Shown here piece after piece: positions 48,183-57,125 of a stretch of 64,000 nucleotides of DNA. Made by a program: the position numbers and the translations under genes. Each line of letters opens with the position of its first letter. Position 1 is the stretch's first letter. This DNA is from Bog-473 sp963809715 (lineage in GTDB: Bacteria > Actinomycetota > Acidimicrobiia > Acidimicrobiales > RAAP-2): positions 186,001 through 250,000 of the forward strand of contig CAWEKO010000005.1 of assembly GCA_963809715.1 (NCBI GenBank), given 5' to 3'. The notes under the pieces were generated by a model, which was not told where the DNA came from, searched no databases, and saw only the letters and a list, made by a program, of their open reading frames with translations.

Positions 48183-48444
48183 ATGTGCTCCTACCTCACC
48201 GTCAACACCGAGATCGCCGGCAGCGCGAAGGGTGCCCAGGGCTGGTTCAGCGTCAGGTCGGCCAACGTCTACTTCGACCACCCCTTCCACGCGCCCTTCG
48301 ACCACACGCTCAACATCGACTTCGCCGACCCGTCCCGAGGACCGGGCGCCGCGGGTCGCCGTCGAGTTGAGCGCCGAGTCGGCCCGCCGCTTGATCGCCA
48401 GCATCGAGGAAGCCTTGGCAGCCGCAGGGGCCGCCGCCTCGTGA
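48183..48444 (+). pseudogene. DUF6295-like small protein, frame-broken near 48345
   Basis: The ATG lies 2 bases after the hydrolase stop and opens MCSYLTVNTEIAGSAKG, then GWFSVRSANVYFDHPFHAPFDHTLNIDF, which I recall as typical of the DUF6295 family. After DPSRGPGA one extra base shifts the frame. The other frame supplies the expected tail RVAVELSAESARRLIASIEEAL and stops at 48444, overlapping the next GTG. Joined, it is about 87 residues, as expected. Function unknown. Confidence 0.7.
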
Positions 48445-49385
48445 CCAGCCCGACCGCTCCGGCGGCCGGCGTCCACCTGCCCTGGGCCCGGGTGCCGGCG
48501 GCGGTCCAGGCCTGGGCGGGGCGCTTCGGCGCCGGGCCGTGTGCCGTGCGCGACATGGTCGGGGGCTTCTCGCCCGGGGCCACCAGCATTCTGGAGTGGC
48601 CCGGCCGGTCCGTCTTCGTCAAGGCGGTCGGCAGCGAGCTCAACCTCGACTCCCCGGGGATGCACCGGCGCGAGATCGTGATCTCGTCTGCGCTGCCGCG
48701 ATCGGCCCGCTTCCCCCGGCTGCTCGACACCTACGACGACGGGACCTGGGTGGCGCTGGCCTTCGAGGTGGTGGCCGGGCGACCGCCCCGTCATCCCTGG
48801 GACGCCGACGAGCTGGGCCGGGTGGTCGCCGCGCTGGCGGCCGTGCACGACGAGCTCACCCCCTCACCCGTGACGACGTTGGAGCCGCTGGCCGACGCTG
48901 TGCGCTCCCTCTTCGGTGGCTGGTCCGAGCTGGCCGGGGCAGGGTCGCCGGCGGGTCTCGACCCGTGGGCCCGGGACCATCTCGACCGGCTGGCCGAGCT
49001 CGAGGCCCCGTGGGGGGCCGCCTGCGCCGGCTCGACCCTCGTCCACGGCGACGTCCGCTCCGACAACCTGCTGCTTTCCGACGACGGCGTGGTGTTCGTG
49101 GACTGGCCCCAGGCCGGCGTGGGGAACCCGGCTTTCGACCTCGTCGCATGGGCCCCCTCGGTCGTACTCGAGGGCGGCCCGACGCCCGAATCGCTGTTGG
49201 CCCTCTACGAAGGGTCCGGGCGGTTCGACCCCGACACCCTCACGGTGTTGCTGGCGGCCGTCACCGGCTTCTTCGTGTCGCGCTCACTCCGGCCGGCTCC
49301 GCCGGGGCTCCCCACTCTGCGCCCGTTCCAGGCGGCACAGGGCGAGGTCGCCCTGGCCTGGTTGGCGCGCCGCACGGGATGGTGA
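48441..49385 (+). CDS. APH-family phosphotransferase
   Basis: A 314-residue kinase-like protein from a GTG that overlaps the DUF6295 stop. The N-lobe has MVGGFSPGATSIL and VFVKAVG with the ATP lysine. The catalytic loop is VHGDVRSDNLLL near residue 202 and the metal motif is FVDWPQAGVGNPAFDLVAW. It differs clearly from the kinase at 1928 and has no acyl-CoA genes beside it, so the substrate is unknown; small-molecule phosphorylation is likely. No sign that it is a resistance gene. Confidence 0.87.
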   Translation: MTSPTAPAAGVHLPWARVPAAVQAWAGRFGAGPCAVRDMVGGFSPGATSILEWPGRSVFVKAVGSELNLDSPGMHRREIVISSALPRSARFPRLLDTYDDGTWVALAFEVVAGRPPRHPWDADELGRVVAALAAVHDELTPSPVTTLEPLADAVRSLFGGWSELAGAGSPAGLDPWARDHLDRLAELEAPWGAACAGSTLVHGDVRSDNLLLSDDGVVFVDWPQAGVGNPAFDLVAWAPSVVLEGGPTPESLLALYEGSGRFDPDTLTVLLAAVTGFFVSRSLRPAPPGLPTLRPFQAAQGEVALAWLARRTGW

Positions 49386-49424
49386 GCGCCCGGCGCCGGG
49401 GCCCGAGGCCGTTAGGTTCGGGTC

Positions 49425-50363
49425 ATGCGCTTCGGACTGCAGATCCCCAATTTCGCCGAGGGCGACACGCCGACCGCCCTGTTCGATGACGTGGTCGAGC
49501 GGGCGACCGCGGCCGAGGAAACCGGCTACGACTCGGTCTGGGTCATGGACCACTTCTACCAACTGCCCCCGATGGGTGGGCCGACCGCGCCCATGCTCGA
49601 CTCGTACACCCTGCTCGGCGCGCTGGCCGCCCGGACCTCGAGGGTACGGCTGGGCACCATGGTCACCGGCGTCACCTACCGCAACCCCGCCCACCTGGCC
49701 AAGATCGTCACGACGCTCGATGTGATCAGCGGCGGTCGGGCGATCCTGGGCATCGGCGCGGCCTGGTACGACGTCGAGCACGAGGGTTTGGGCTTCGCCT
49801 TTCCACCGGCGGGGGAGCGGCTGGACCGACTGGAGGAGGCGCTGGTGATCTGTCGGGCCATGTTCTCCGAGGAGGCGCCGACGTTCGACGGCCGTTACTA
49901 CCGGATCCACCAGGCCGAGAACGTGCCCCGGCCCGTCCAGCCCGGTGGGCCGACCATCCTGGTCGGGGGAGGCGGCGAGAAGCGGACGCTGCATCTGGTG
50001 GCCCGTTACGCAGACATGTGCAACCTCTTCGGCGACGCGCCGGAGATCGCCCACAAGGTCGACGTCCTGCGCCGGCATTGCCAGTCGTTGGGCCGTGACC
50101 CTTCCGAAGTCACGGTGAGCCGGCTCAGTACCCTCGTCCTCACGGCGAGCGACGAGGAGACGGAGGCGACCAGGGACTTCCTGCGCCAGGCGACGGGGCA
50201 GGACCCGTCGGGGTCCGACATCGGGACGCCGGACCAGCTGGTCGCCCGGGTCGAGGAGCTGGCCGCCGCCGGCGTTCAATACTTCGTGTTCAACATGCCG
50301 ACGGGAACGCCGGCCACGGTGCGCCAGGTGGGCGAGTTGATGGTGGGGACGTTCGGCGGCTGA
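49425..50363 (+). CDS. LLM-class F420-dependent oxidoreductase
   Basis: A 312-residue luciferase-like barrel. MRFGLQIPNFAEGDT, YDSVWVMDHFYQLPPMG, RVRLGTMVTGVTYRNPAHLAKIVTTLD with ISGGRAILGIGAAWYDVEH, and TILVGGGGEKRTLHLVARYADMCNLFG are the hallmarks of the actinobacterial F420 group. It closely resembles the gene at 51254, with which it forms a near-duplicate pair flanking a minus-strand gene. Its redox substrate is unknown. Confidence 0.92.
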   Translation: MRFGLQIPNFAEGDTPTALFDDVVERATAAEETGYDSVWVMDHFYQLPPMGGPTAPMLDSYTLLGALAARTSRVRLGTMVTGVTYRNPAHLAKIVTTLDVISGGRAILGIGAAWYDVEHEGLGFAFPPAGERLDRLEEALVICRAMFSEEAPTFDGRYYRIHQAENVPRPVQPGGPTILVGGGGEKRTLHLVARYADMCNLFGDAPEIAHKVDVLRRHCQSLGRDPSEVTVSRLSTLVLTASDEETEATRDFLRQATGQDPSGSDIGTPDQLVARVEELAAAGVQYFVFNMPTGTPATVRQVGELMVGTFGG

Positions 50364-50381
50364 GCTGGCCGGCCCGTCGGG

Positions 50382-51149
50382 TCAGCGCCCGTTGGCCGGC
50401 GGCGGCGTCACTGCCGCCTTGAGCTCGAGCAGGTTGGCCTCGAGCTCGGCTGCCCGGCCGCGGCGGGCGGCGTCTGCGGCGGCCAGCTGCTCGCCCGTCG
50501 GGTGTCCGCCGCCCGTGCGCATCAGGTGATCCGCCTCGATGGCGAACGCCAGTCCGCGCAGACTTTCCGCGCTGCGTGCGGCCATGTTGCGCCCGAGGTC
50601 GTCGGGGGCGGAGCTCGCCGCCCGCTCCAGGCCGTCGACGGCCTCCTCCACCTGGACGCCGACGCTGGCTCTGCGCTGGGCGTCGTCGTTCTCGGTCTGC
50701 GACAGGATCAGATCCCGAGCCAGTTCTGCCGCCACCAGGGCCGGGCGCACCGAGCGCTGCCAGTCGGTTTCACGACCGTGTCGCCTGGACCGGCCGATCA
50801 GCACCGCGACGAGCACGGCGGCGAGCAGGAGGACGATCGCCAGGATGATCCAGCCCCACGGCGTCGACGATGACGAAGCGGTGGCCTCCGTGGTGGTGGT
50901 CGTCGTCGACTCGTGGGTGGTGGTTGTGGTCGGACGCGTCCTCGGTGTGGTGGAGGGTGGCACGGTGGTGGTTGCGATCGTCGACTCGGTGGTGGGTGGC
51001 GTCGACGTGGACGTGGTCGTGGACTCGGTCGTCGAGGTGGTCTCTCCCTGGGCCCAGGCGGTGCCCGCCCCGGTATCCAACAGGATCGGTGCCGAGGCCA
51101 GGACCAACAGGAGTGCAGCCGCCGCTCGACGGCGGCCCTTCGTCGTCAT
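50382..51149 (-). CDS. exported/membrane protein with threonine-rich stalk
   Basis: A 255-residue protein with a Sec signal (RRAAAALLLVLASAPILL, cleavage near AWAQG) and an extracellular stalk of about 65 residues made mostly of T, S and P. One transmembrane helix follows (GWIILAIVLLLAAVLVAVLIG, residues about 97-117), then a helical cytoplasmic domain of 130 residues with LVAAELARDLILSQTENDD and many alanine/glutamate heptads. No enzyme motif is visible. A stalk on the outside and a helical domain inside suggest a surface adaptor, which is inference. It ends 18 bases from the convergent LLM gene. Confidence 0.78.
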   Translation of the reverse strand: MTTKGRRRAAAALLLVLASAPILLDTGAGTAWAQGETTSTTESTTTSTSTPPTTESTIATTTVPPSTTPRTRPTTTTTHESTTTTTTEATASSSSTPWGWIILAIVLLLAAVLVAVLIGRSRRHGRETDWQRSVRPALVAAELARDLILSQTENDDAQRRASVGVQVEEAVDGLERAASSAPDDLGRNMAARSAESLRGLAFAIEADHLMRTGGGHPTGEQLAAADAARRGRAAELEANLLELKAAVTPPPANGR

Positions 51150-51253
51150 GCCCTCAGGCTAACGACGCGACCGGCCCCGGGCAGGGACGCTCGCCCGAGT
51201 CGCAAACGCGGACAGGCGATACCCTCGCTCCGACGACGAAGGGAAGGCCGTCC

Positions 51254-52123
51254 ATGCAACTTGACATCCACGTACCGCGGTTCACCTGGCCCGGGGGGCC
51301 CGCGGCGATGGCACCGACGTTCACCTCCTTGGCTCAGACGTCCGAGGCCATCGGCGTGCGCACCCTGTCGGTGATGGACCATTGGTTCCAGATGGAGATG
51401 ATGTGGCCGGCCGATGAGCCGATGCTCGAGGGGTACACCACACTGTCCTTCGCTGCGGCCAAGACGGAGCGGTTGCGCTTCCGCATGCTGGTGGGCGGGG
51501 TGACCTACCGCCATCCCGGATTGCTGGCCAAGACCATCACCACCCTCGACGTCCTCTCGGGCGGACGGGCCGAGCTGGGCCTCGGTGCCGCCTGGTACGA
51601 GCGGGAGCACCTCGGACTCGGCGTTCCCTTTCCGCCCCTGACCGAGCGCTATGAGCGGCTCGAGGAAACCTTGCAGATCTGCTTGCAGATGTGGAGCGAC
51701 GACGATGGCCCCTTCGAGGGCAAGCATTACCGGTTGGCGGAGACCCTGTGCGTGCCCAAGCCGGTGAGCTCTCCCCGGCCGCGCGTGCTCATTGGCGGCG
51801 GAGGAGAACGCAAGACGCTGCGCCTCGTCGCCATGTACGCCGATGCGTGCAACATCATCGGTGACGCGGACACGGTGGCTCACAAGGTCGAGGTACTTCG
51901 CCGTCACTGTCAGGACGTGGGTCGGGATCCGGCTGAGATCGAGGTGACGGCGCTCACGATGGTCTCTGAGGACGCTGATGCCGACGCCATCCTCCATGAC
52001 GCGGAGGCTCTGTCGGCGGCCGGCGTGGCGGCCGTCGTCATTCGCTCCACCGGGCCGGATCCGGCGCGCTGGCTCGAGGAGACCTGGGGACCGATCGTGC
52101 CGCGGTTGGCGGACATTGGCTGA
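51254..52123 (+). CDS. LLM-class F420-dependent oxidoreductase
   Basis: A 289-residue luciferase-like protein from the ATG at 51254; the longer upstream frame is the shadow of the stalk protein. It contains RTLSVMDHWFQMEMMWP, RFRMLVGGVTYRHPGLLAKTITTLD with LSGGRAELGLGAAWYEREH, and VLIGGGGERKTLRLVAMYADACNIIGD. The similarity to the product at 49425 is strong along its length, suggesting duplication. The cofactor is presumed to be F420 by family. Confidence 0.91.
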   Translation: MQLDIHVPRFTWPGGPAAMAPTFTSLAQTSEAIGVRTLSVMDHWFQMEMMWPADEPMLEGYTTLSFAAAKTERLRFRMLVGGVTYRHPGLLAKTITTLDVLSGGRAELGLGAAWYEREHLGLGVPFPPLTERYERLEETLQICLQMWSDDDGPFEGKHYRLAETLCVPKPVSSPRPRVLIGGGGERKTLRLVAMYADACNIIGDADTVAHKVEVLRRHCQDVGRDPAEIEVTALTMVSEDADADAILHDAEALSAAGVAAVVIRSTGPDPARWLEETWGPIVPRLADIG

Positions 52124-52245
52124 TTTGACGGGTCCAGCGGAGTCTCCGACTCTGGAAACGGTCCGTGTCGACTCCCGATCGTGATCGGGTCTCGACAACA
52201 ATGGCTTGCCTGCGTCGGATGGATGCAGGAGGAGGAACAGCGTTC

Positions 52246-53214
52246 ATGGTGACGTCACGGAGAGCCACTGACGCCGAAGTCGAAACGTGGCGTAGGGACG
52301 GCTGGGTCCTGTTGGAGGGGCTCGTCGGTGCCGATGAGATCGACGCGTTGACGAAGGACCTCGGAGGCCTCTTCCCTGCGGCTGAGGACTTGGCGGCCGA
52401 CCCCGAAGCCGTCACGGAACAATGGCTGGGCCGTCCGGTCAAGGCCGAGGAAGTATTCGTCTGGCCCGACGAGGGACCGGGTTTCCGTCCCGACCAGCAG
52501 CGGTGGGCGGCGTCCTTTCCTTTTCCCGGTACGGGGGCGTTGAACCGCATTTGCGTGCATCCGTCCATCGTGGATTTCGCCGAGCGCGCGCTCGACAACA
52601 CGGACATCCGGCTCTATCAGGCGCATGCCAGCGCCAAGTACGCAGGAGTGACCAACTACGAGCAGCCGATGCACATCGACCGCAACCACTCCTGGCTCCC
52701 TCCGGGTTCCGAGTCTCCGTGGTGGAATCTGGAGGGATTCCTGTACCTGACCGACGTCACCGAGAACGACAACCCCACCCGCCTGGTCACCGTGGGTGAG
52801 ACGGACCACCTGGATTCCCCGTACGGCGTGGTCATGCCGAACATGGATCCTGGTGTCTACGCCGCGGAACGACAGGCGGCCGGTGTCAGGGGTTCGTACC
52901 TGGCCTACCGGTCGGATTGTTGGCACCGCGGCGCGCCGTTCGGGTCGGGTGCGGGGGCTCGGATCGTATTGGCCGTCGCGTTCAAGAACACACGTACCGA
53001 GTGGATCGGGTACGACACTCAGCAGTCTCGCTCGACCGGACTCGAGTGGACGCAGTTTGCCGAAGGCTCGACGCCGCGCCAGTTGGAGCTCTTCGGCTGG
53101 CCCCCACCGGGGCACCCGGTGTGGAGCGAGACGTTGCTCAATCAGACGGCGCAGCGTTATCCAGGTCTGGATCTCGGTCCGTGGCGAGAGGCACTCGTCC
53201 GCCCTGAGGGATGA
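52246..53214 (+). CDS. phytanoyl-CoA dioxygenase (PhyH) family protein
   Basis: A 322-residue Fe(II)/2-oxoglutarate oxygenase-like protein. ATG 52246 is chosen because GGAGGAA precedes it. The iron facial triad fits MHIDRNHSW (HxD, near residue 143) and the distal histidine in SDCWHRGAPFGSGAGAR (near residue 226), whose arginine would hold 2-oxoglutarate. GWVLLEGLVGADEIDAL is the usual N-terminal PhyH segment. It would hydroxylate a small or lipid substrate. Confidence 0.87.
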   Translation: MVTSRRATDAEVETWRRDGWVLLEGLVGADEIDALTKDLGGLFPAAEDLAADPEAVTEQWLGRPVKAEEVFVWPDEGPGFRPDQQRWAASFPFPGTGALNRICVHPSIVDFAERALDNTDIRLYQAHASAKYAGVTNYEQPMHIDRNHSWLPPGSESPWWNLEGFLYLTDVTENDNPTRLVTVGETDHLDSPYGVVMPNMDPGVYAAERQAAGVRGSYLAYRSDCWHRGAPFGSGAGARIVLAVAFKNTRTEWIGYDTQQSRSTGLEWTQFAEGSTPRQLELFGWPPPGHPVWSETLLNQTAQRYPGLDLGPWREALVRPEG

Positions 53215-53264
53215 CGTGCTCTCACCGGCCGCTCGGCGGCAACGTTGCTGGTTGCTGTTGTCGG

Positions 53265-53756
53265 CTAGGAGTCGGACTCGAGTGCGAGAAACAAGAGGCT
53301 TCCTTCTCCCGCAAAGCCCAGGCGCCGGTAGAACGGAAAGGACGGAGGACTCGGATGAACGGACAGATAGTCCAAGCCCATCCCTCGGGCCTTGTCGATG
53401 AGCGTGCCGATCAGAAGACTTCCCAGGCCGCTGTTCCGAAGCTCGGCCATGACATACACACTCTGGATGTTCCCAGCAAGTCTCGTCCACCGTTCCGGCC
53501 CGGGGATTCGTTCGATGATGACCAGCCAGGCCATTCCGACCGCTGAGCCGTCCAACTCGACCATGAAGGGCAGATGCGTCCGGCGGTGTTCGGCCATCCA
53601 GTCTCCGAAATCTACGGGGAACCGATCAGGGTCTCCCGTTTTGCCTCGTTCCGCCACCCGCCAAATCCATCGCAACCGCGCCAGCTCGTGGGCATCGCGG
53701 AGGTCGGCTAGGCGAGCCGAAGCAATTCTTTGGGGATCGGAGCCCACGCACGACAA
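53265..53756 (-). CDS. GNAT-family N-acetyltransferase
   Basis: A 163-residue acetyltransferase of the Gcn5 fold. RLADLRDAHELARLRW begins the domain. The acetyl-CoA-binding loop is VYVMAELRNSGLGSLLIGTLIDKARGMG (motif A around residues 99-126) and the end is YLSVHPSPPSFPFYRRLGF. The start is uncertain: a TTG at 53756 or the GTG three codons later. It is the last ordinary gene before tRNA-Lys and the cassette region. Substrate unknown. Confidence 0.85.
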   Translation of the reverse strand: MSCVGSDPQRIASARLADLRDAHELARLRWIWRVAERGKTGDPDRFPVDFGDWMAEHRRTHLPFMVELDGSAVGMAWLVIIERIPGPERWTRLAGNIQSVYVMAELRNSGLGSLLIGTLIDKARGMGLDYLSVHPSPPSFPFYRRLGFAGEGSLLFLALESDS

Positions 53757-53952
53757 TGTACGGCTCGCCCGGCCACTGACAGGACCTGTTCGTCAGCCCG
53801 TCCTGGCAAACCGCGACGAAGTTTCGATCCGCTGCGTGCGGCAGCGGCGCAACATCAGCGCCGACTCCGTCAATTGGGGACTGCTCTTGGCTCGGCCGGC
53901 GGTGTGCTCTGTTGTTTCCGACCGAAATTCTCCTGCGTTACTGTGCAGCCCT

Positions 53953-54028
53953 GGGCCGCTAGCTCATCCGGAAGAGCAGGGGACTTTTAATCCCAAGGTG
54001 CCGGGATCGAGACCCGGGCGGCCCACCA
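53953..54028 (+). tRNA. tRNA-Lys (anticodon TTT), target of the cassette array
   Basis: A complete 76-base tRNA. Acceptor arms are GGGCCGC at 53953-53959 and GCGGCCC at 54018-54024. The D stem is GCTC/GAGC, the anticodon loop CTTTTAA is at 53984-53990 (TTT at 53986-53988), the T arm is CCGGG-ATCGAGA-CCCGG, discriminator A at 54025 and encoded CCA at 54026-54028. The first anticodon-stem pair is a G-A mismatch. Its 3' 45-48 bases are repeated four more times downstream. Confidence 0.95.
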
Positions 54029-54110
54029 AAGGACCTGGTCAGCGGGGGATTCGGCGGGACGGTTCCCTTGCGTCGACTCCGGTCCCGACTATTGGCGCGA
54101 TTTCCCGAAT
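54029..54110 (+). repeat. class-2 leader after tRNA-Lys (start of cassette 1)
   Basis: The first 80 bases after the tRNA resemble the bases after the fragment ending at 60117. Both contain CAGCGGG, GGATT and GGTCCCGAC[T/A]ATTGGC in the same order and spacing. A weaker match (CCAGCTCAGC) occurs after the fragment ending at 58712. No gene lies in 54029-54259. Confidence 0.6.
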
Positions 54111-54259
54111 TGCGTGGGATTTCGGTGACGATCGTACGCTTGTTCAGGCTGTCAGCCCGATGGCTCTTGGCCGCTGTAACGGGCCCTCCTGAAGTGCCGG
54201 CTGCCAACCGGACGTGGCAGCTCTACCAGAGCTAGCCCGCAGGCGCCTACGTGCCTGCG

Positions 54260-54849
54260 CTAACGGTGTCGGCTCGGCGTCACGGCCGTCTTAGCCATAA
54301 CGGCAAAGAAGTCGCGTGTCCACACGACGACGTACTGATCCGCTGGCCGGTTCTGCCCCGGAATTTGTGTTGCCAAAGGAGCTCCCATGGCGCTCGCCGC
54401 GTCAAGCTCTACCCATTCCGGATTGATGTTGAGTTGCATCGCGTTCACCGCACCCACACTCATCAACGCGTCTGACAGGTCTTGAGGAGTATTGACATGC
54501 CGCCCGCATAGATGATGTTGCCGAGTGCGTCCTCGCCGACTGCGCTGCGGGCAACGACTCTGGAGCTGTTGACCGTCCCCCCCCAGGCCGACGGGTCGCC
54601 CTCAGTGGGATTGGATACCCCGTTGGTGATAAGTGCTGCCGTACGTTCTCCACTGGTTCATCCGCAGTGGGCAGCTGGCTGCCCCCAGACGCCGATGTGG
54701 GCCGAACGTCGGAGTCGATGACGAAGCTGGCGATGCCGTTGACCAGAGGGTAGAGCACCGCCACCTGAACTCCGAAGCCACCTTCGGCCTGCGTTCATCT
54801 TGAACCCGTCGTTGAAGGCGCCCAGGCGATCGAACCAATATCGGGGACG
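54260..54849 (-). pseudogene. decayed phosphodiester glycosidase (NAGPA/DUF2233-like)
   Basis: Pieces of one protein lie in three frames in the right order on the minus strand. The first is YWFDRLGAFNDGFKMNAG (near 54840-54795). Next comes YPLVNGIASFVIDSD (near 54750-54710), then a segment ITNGVSNPTEGDPSAWGG leading to GEDALGNIIYAGGMSILL (54640-54490). The last is MSVGAVNAMQLNINPEWVE to the stop (54466-54260). This order (DGFKMNA, ASFVIDSDG, GNIIYAGG, AVNAMQLNINPEWV) is that of phosphodiester glycosidase family proteins. At least two frame changes, a stop and a missing N-terminus make it nonfunctional. It follows the intact esterase gene in the same direction. Confidence 0.75.
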
Positions 54850-54854
54850 GATCA

Positions 54855-55826
54855 CTAACCCGCGCCCATGGCCCGGTCCAGATGTGAAGAGAAGAAGTCG
54901 ACGACCATCTGGGTGATGGCATCGGGCCCGGGCTCTGCACCCGGTTCGTTGAGCTCATGAGCGCCGCCCTTGACGATGACGAGCGCGGCCCGGACGCCAG
55001 CGGCGAGCAGCGCGGCGTAGAGCTCCTCGGACTGTTGGGGGTAGACGATGGTGTCCTCGTCGCCGTGAATGATGAGGAACGGGGGGTCGCCACTCGACAC
55101 GTAGTGCACCGGGCTCGCTTCGAGCAGCGCCTGAGGCAGCTCGTCGGCTGGGACGGGTCCGAGGAGGCCGATGAAGGTCTCCCTCACGTACCCGCTGGCC
55201 CCTTCGATGCTCATGGTGGCGAGGTTCGACGGGCCCGACAGGTCGACGACGGCCTCGACCGCGCTCGACTCACTCTCATAAGGGCCCTTATCCCACCCCG
55301 CTTCCGAGGCGCCGGTGCCGAGCATCGCGACCAGGTGCCCACCGGCACTGTGGCCCCATGCTCCGATCCGGTCGGGGTCGATATGGAGATTGGAAGCATA
55401 GGCTCGCAGGTAGCGCACGGCGCACATGACGTCTTCGATCTGGGCCGGCCAGTAGTGGTCGGGACCGAGCCGATAGTTCACGTTGGCCACCACGAAACCG
55501 TCCGCGGTCAGCGCGGGACCGATCTGGTCGATGATGAAGCCGCCGGTGTCGTGGTCTCCGCTAACCCAGCTGCCGCCATGCACGTAGACGGCGACCGGTT
55601 CCTTTCCGTTGAAATGCTCCGGAGCGCTGATGCGGGCGGTCTGGTCGTTGCAGTATCGGACGGTGATGGTCTTTCCGGCCTCGAGTTGAGGCGGTGCCTC
55701 CGAGCCGGTCGGTGCCGCCACCGGCGGGGTCGATGCGCACGATGCCAGGAGCGCCGCCGCGCACCCGAGCGCGGCGGGCAGCGTCCAGTGGCGCCGGGGC
55801 CCTAGGAGTGCCAATCGAAGGCGCAC
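54855..55826 (-). CDS. lipoprotein alpha/beta-hydrolase (BD-FAE/esterase type)
   Basis: A 323-residue lipoprotein with lipobox LLASC (C30). The hydrolase domain has the oxyanion motif YVHGGSWVSG (HGG at 83-85) and nucleophile S160 in AWGHSAGGHLVAMLG. The acid is D258 in IIHGDEDTIV and the histidine is H290 in KGGAHELN. This is the BD-FAE-like group of carbohydrate or lipid esterases, here anchored outside the membrane. It is the only intact gene I recognise in cassette 1 and is followed by a decayed glycosidase, so part of the cassette is degenerating. Confidence 0.88.
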   Translation of the reverse strand: MRLRLALLGPRRHWTLPAALGCAAALLASCASTPPVAAPTGSEAPPQLEAGKTITVRYCNDQTARISAPEHFNGKEPVAVYVHGGSWVSGDHDTGGFIIDQIGPALTADGFVVANVNYRLGPDHYWPAQIEDVMCAVRYLRAYASNLHIDPDRIGAWGHSAGGHLVAMLGTGASEAGWDKGPYESESSAVEAVVDLSGPSNLATMSIEGASGYVRETFIGLLGPVPADELPQALLEASPVHYVSSGDPPFLIIHGDEDTIVYPQQSEELYAALLAAGVRAALVIVKGGAHELNEPGAEPGPDAITQMVVDFFSSHLDRAMGAG

Positions 55827-56763
55827 TGCTGGAGACTAGTGCTGGCCAAATGGCGGTCGAAGACCTCGACAGGTGTCACCCCCGCACTACCTCTGGGGAT
55901 TGGTCATTCTCAGCATCCTTTCATTCTCGCAGTGCCGGGCCATTGCGCAGCGGTTTCACATGAGCTGTAACCGAAACTTGTGGATGCATGAACCTGATTG
56001 GAGGCGCGGCGTCCCTTCCTCTTTGACCAAATCGAAGAAACGGTAGCGGTGGAATGCCGGCGAGGAAGGAACGCCAATGTTGACAGCCGTGTTGATCAGT
56101 CCGCCGGCGTCGGAGCTGTCGAGCACGCTCGACACCCGCTGGCCGAAAGGGCGCGGCAGATGATGACGGAATCACAATACGGGAGATTCAGACACGGAGT
56201 CAGCCTAAGGCTACGGTCCGGCCGGCCTCATTCCGTCGCGCCGGCAGCCGAGGATCTTCCCCGGACACGCGGTCTTTGTCAGTGGGCGGCGTATCTCACC
56301 GCGATGTCCTCAAAGGCCTCGACGTCACCGCAGTGGGGAGATGAACCGTGGACCTACGGCGAGAGCGAGGACGATACGCATTTCCCATTGCCGTGGTTGG
56401 ATCGAGCCGCGGCTATGTGTTCTTCCGCAGACTGAGTCTCTTCGGGCTCTGTTCGCCCCAGACGCCCGGACGCCCGGACGCCCGGACGCATGGTCGGGCA
56501 AGTCGACACCAATCGACTCGACTATCGCGTGTTCGTTAGGCCGAACGCCTCGACGTGGTGCGGCGCTTCTCTCCCGTCGGTGCCGGCAGCCGGCGCCGGT
56601 GGCACTGTGGGAACTCGCGCTTTGGTGGGATCCTTACGGACCGGATCAGGCGACACTGCCCGAGCACTTGCGCCGCAAAGACGTGCTGGGCTCGGTGATC
56701 CAGACCCAGATCGACACCACTACCTGCCGTGCGGAGTCCAGGTCGGGCGCGACGCAAGCCGGA
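55827..56763. other. decayed or unassigned DNA of cassette 1
   Basis: I find no intact gene I can support. On the minus strand 55956-56171 is open for 71 codons and reads like a genuine protein tail (SSVLDSSDAGGLINTAVNIG, then HRYRFFDLVKEEGTP), but it has no start and is preceded by a stop, so it is probably a gene remnant. On the plus strand short plausible pieces occur (GDEPWTYGESEDDTHFPLPW near 56340 and ALWELALWWDPYGPDQATLP near 56600) without a continuous frame. An 8-base tandem repeat CGCCCGGA, about three copies, lies near 56463-56490. Confidence 0.5.
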
Positions 56764-56918
56764 ATCATCACAACGGAAGGGCGCCCGTCCCAACAACTGT
56801 GTTGCACTCCGTCGCACGCGGTTTCAGCCCGTCGCGGGCAACGCAGCTGATTCTGGCTCGCACCGGCCGTTTTGAGACGAGTTGCAACGGGCAGCATCAC
56901 GTTGCGACGTCTTGACCT
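56764..56918 (+). repeat. conserved cassette-end block A (before tRNA fragment 2)
   Basis: This 155-base stretch aligns along its whole length with 58511-58665, and in part with 63388-63521. Shared words include CACAACGGA, CCCAACAAC, GTGTTGCAC, GTTTCAG, GCTGATTCT, GCTCGCACC and the final CGTCTTGACCTGG running into the tRNA fragment. It contains no gene and is a candidate recombinase arm-binding region or element terminus. Confidence 0.75.
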
Positions 56919-56966
56919 GGACTTTTAATCCCAAGGTGCCGGGATCGAGACCCGGGCGGCCCACCA
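56919..56966 (+). repeat. tRNA-Lys 3' fragment, copy 2 (candidate att site)
   Basis: 48 bases identical to tRNA-Lys bases 53981-54028, from the 3' strand of the anticodon arm region through the T arm, acceptor strand and CCA. The 5' half of a tRNA is missing, so it is not a gene. It ends cassette 1 (54029-56966). Confidence 0.92.
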
Positions 56967-57125
56967 ACTCAGAGTCCATTTTCTGGACTCAGAAACCGCT
57001 GTGATAGGGCAGTGTCGCGTGGGTGACACCGGCAATGTCGTGGCGCCGACAGAAGTCCAGACAGGGACGCTCATGCTGGTCATATGAGCGATCAATGGGT
57101 CGCCGAAGAGCCAAAGGAGCCAGCG
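56967..57125 (+). promoter_or_regulatory. class-1 cassette leader with hairpin, TCATATGA palindrome and ribosome site
   Basis: This leader aligns nearly end to end with 63570-63723. It begins with the hairpin GAGTCC (56972-56977) / GGACTC (56985-56990). It then shares GCAGTGTCGCGT, AATGTCGTGGCGCCGACAGA and CATGCTGGTCATATGAGCGATCAA. The last part, AAAGGAGCCAGCG then ATG, gives the start of the FHA gene. A -10-like CATATG overlaps the palindrome TCATATGA, so the leader probably carries the cassette promoter. Confidence 0.75.

Noticed and set aside
56463..56490. Three-copy CGCCCGGA repeat as a functional element
   Set aside because: Too short and common in GC-rich DNA; no conserved partner elsewhere in the array.
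57084..57125. ATG at 57084 as the FHA gene start (MSDQWVAE)
   Set aside because: The ribosome site AAAGGAG lies before 57126, and the matching frame in the second leader copy goes out of frame and stops quickly.
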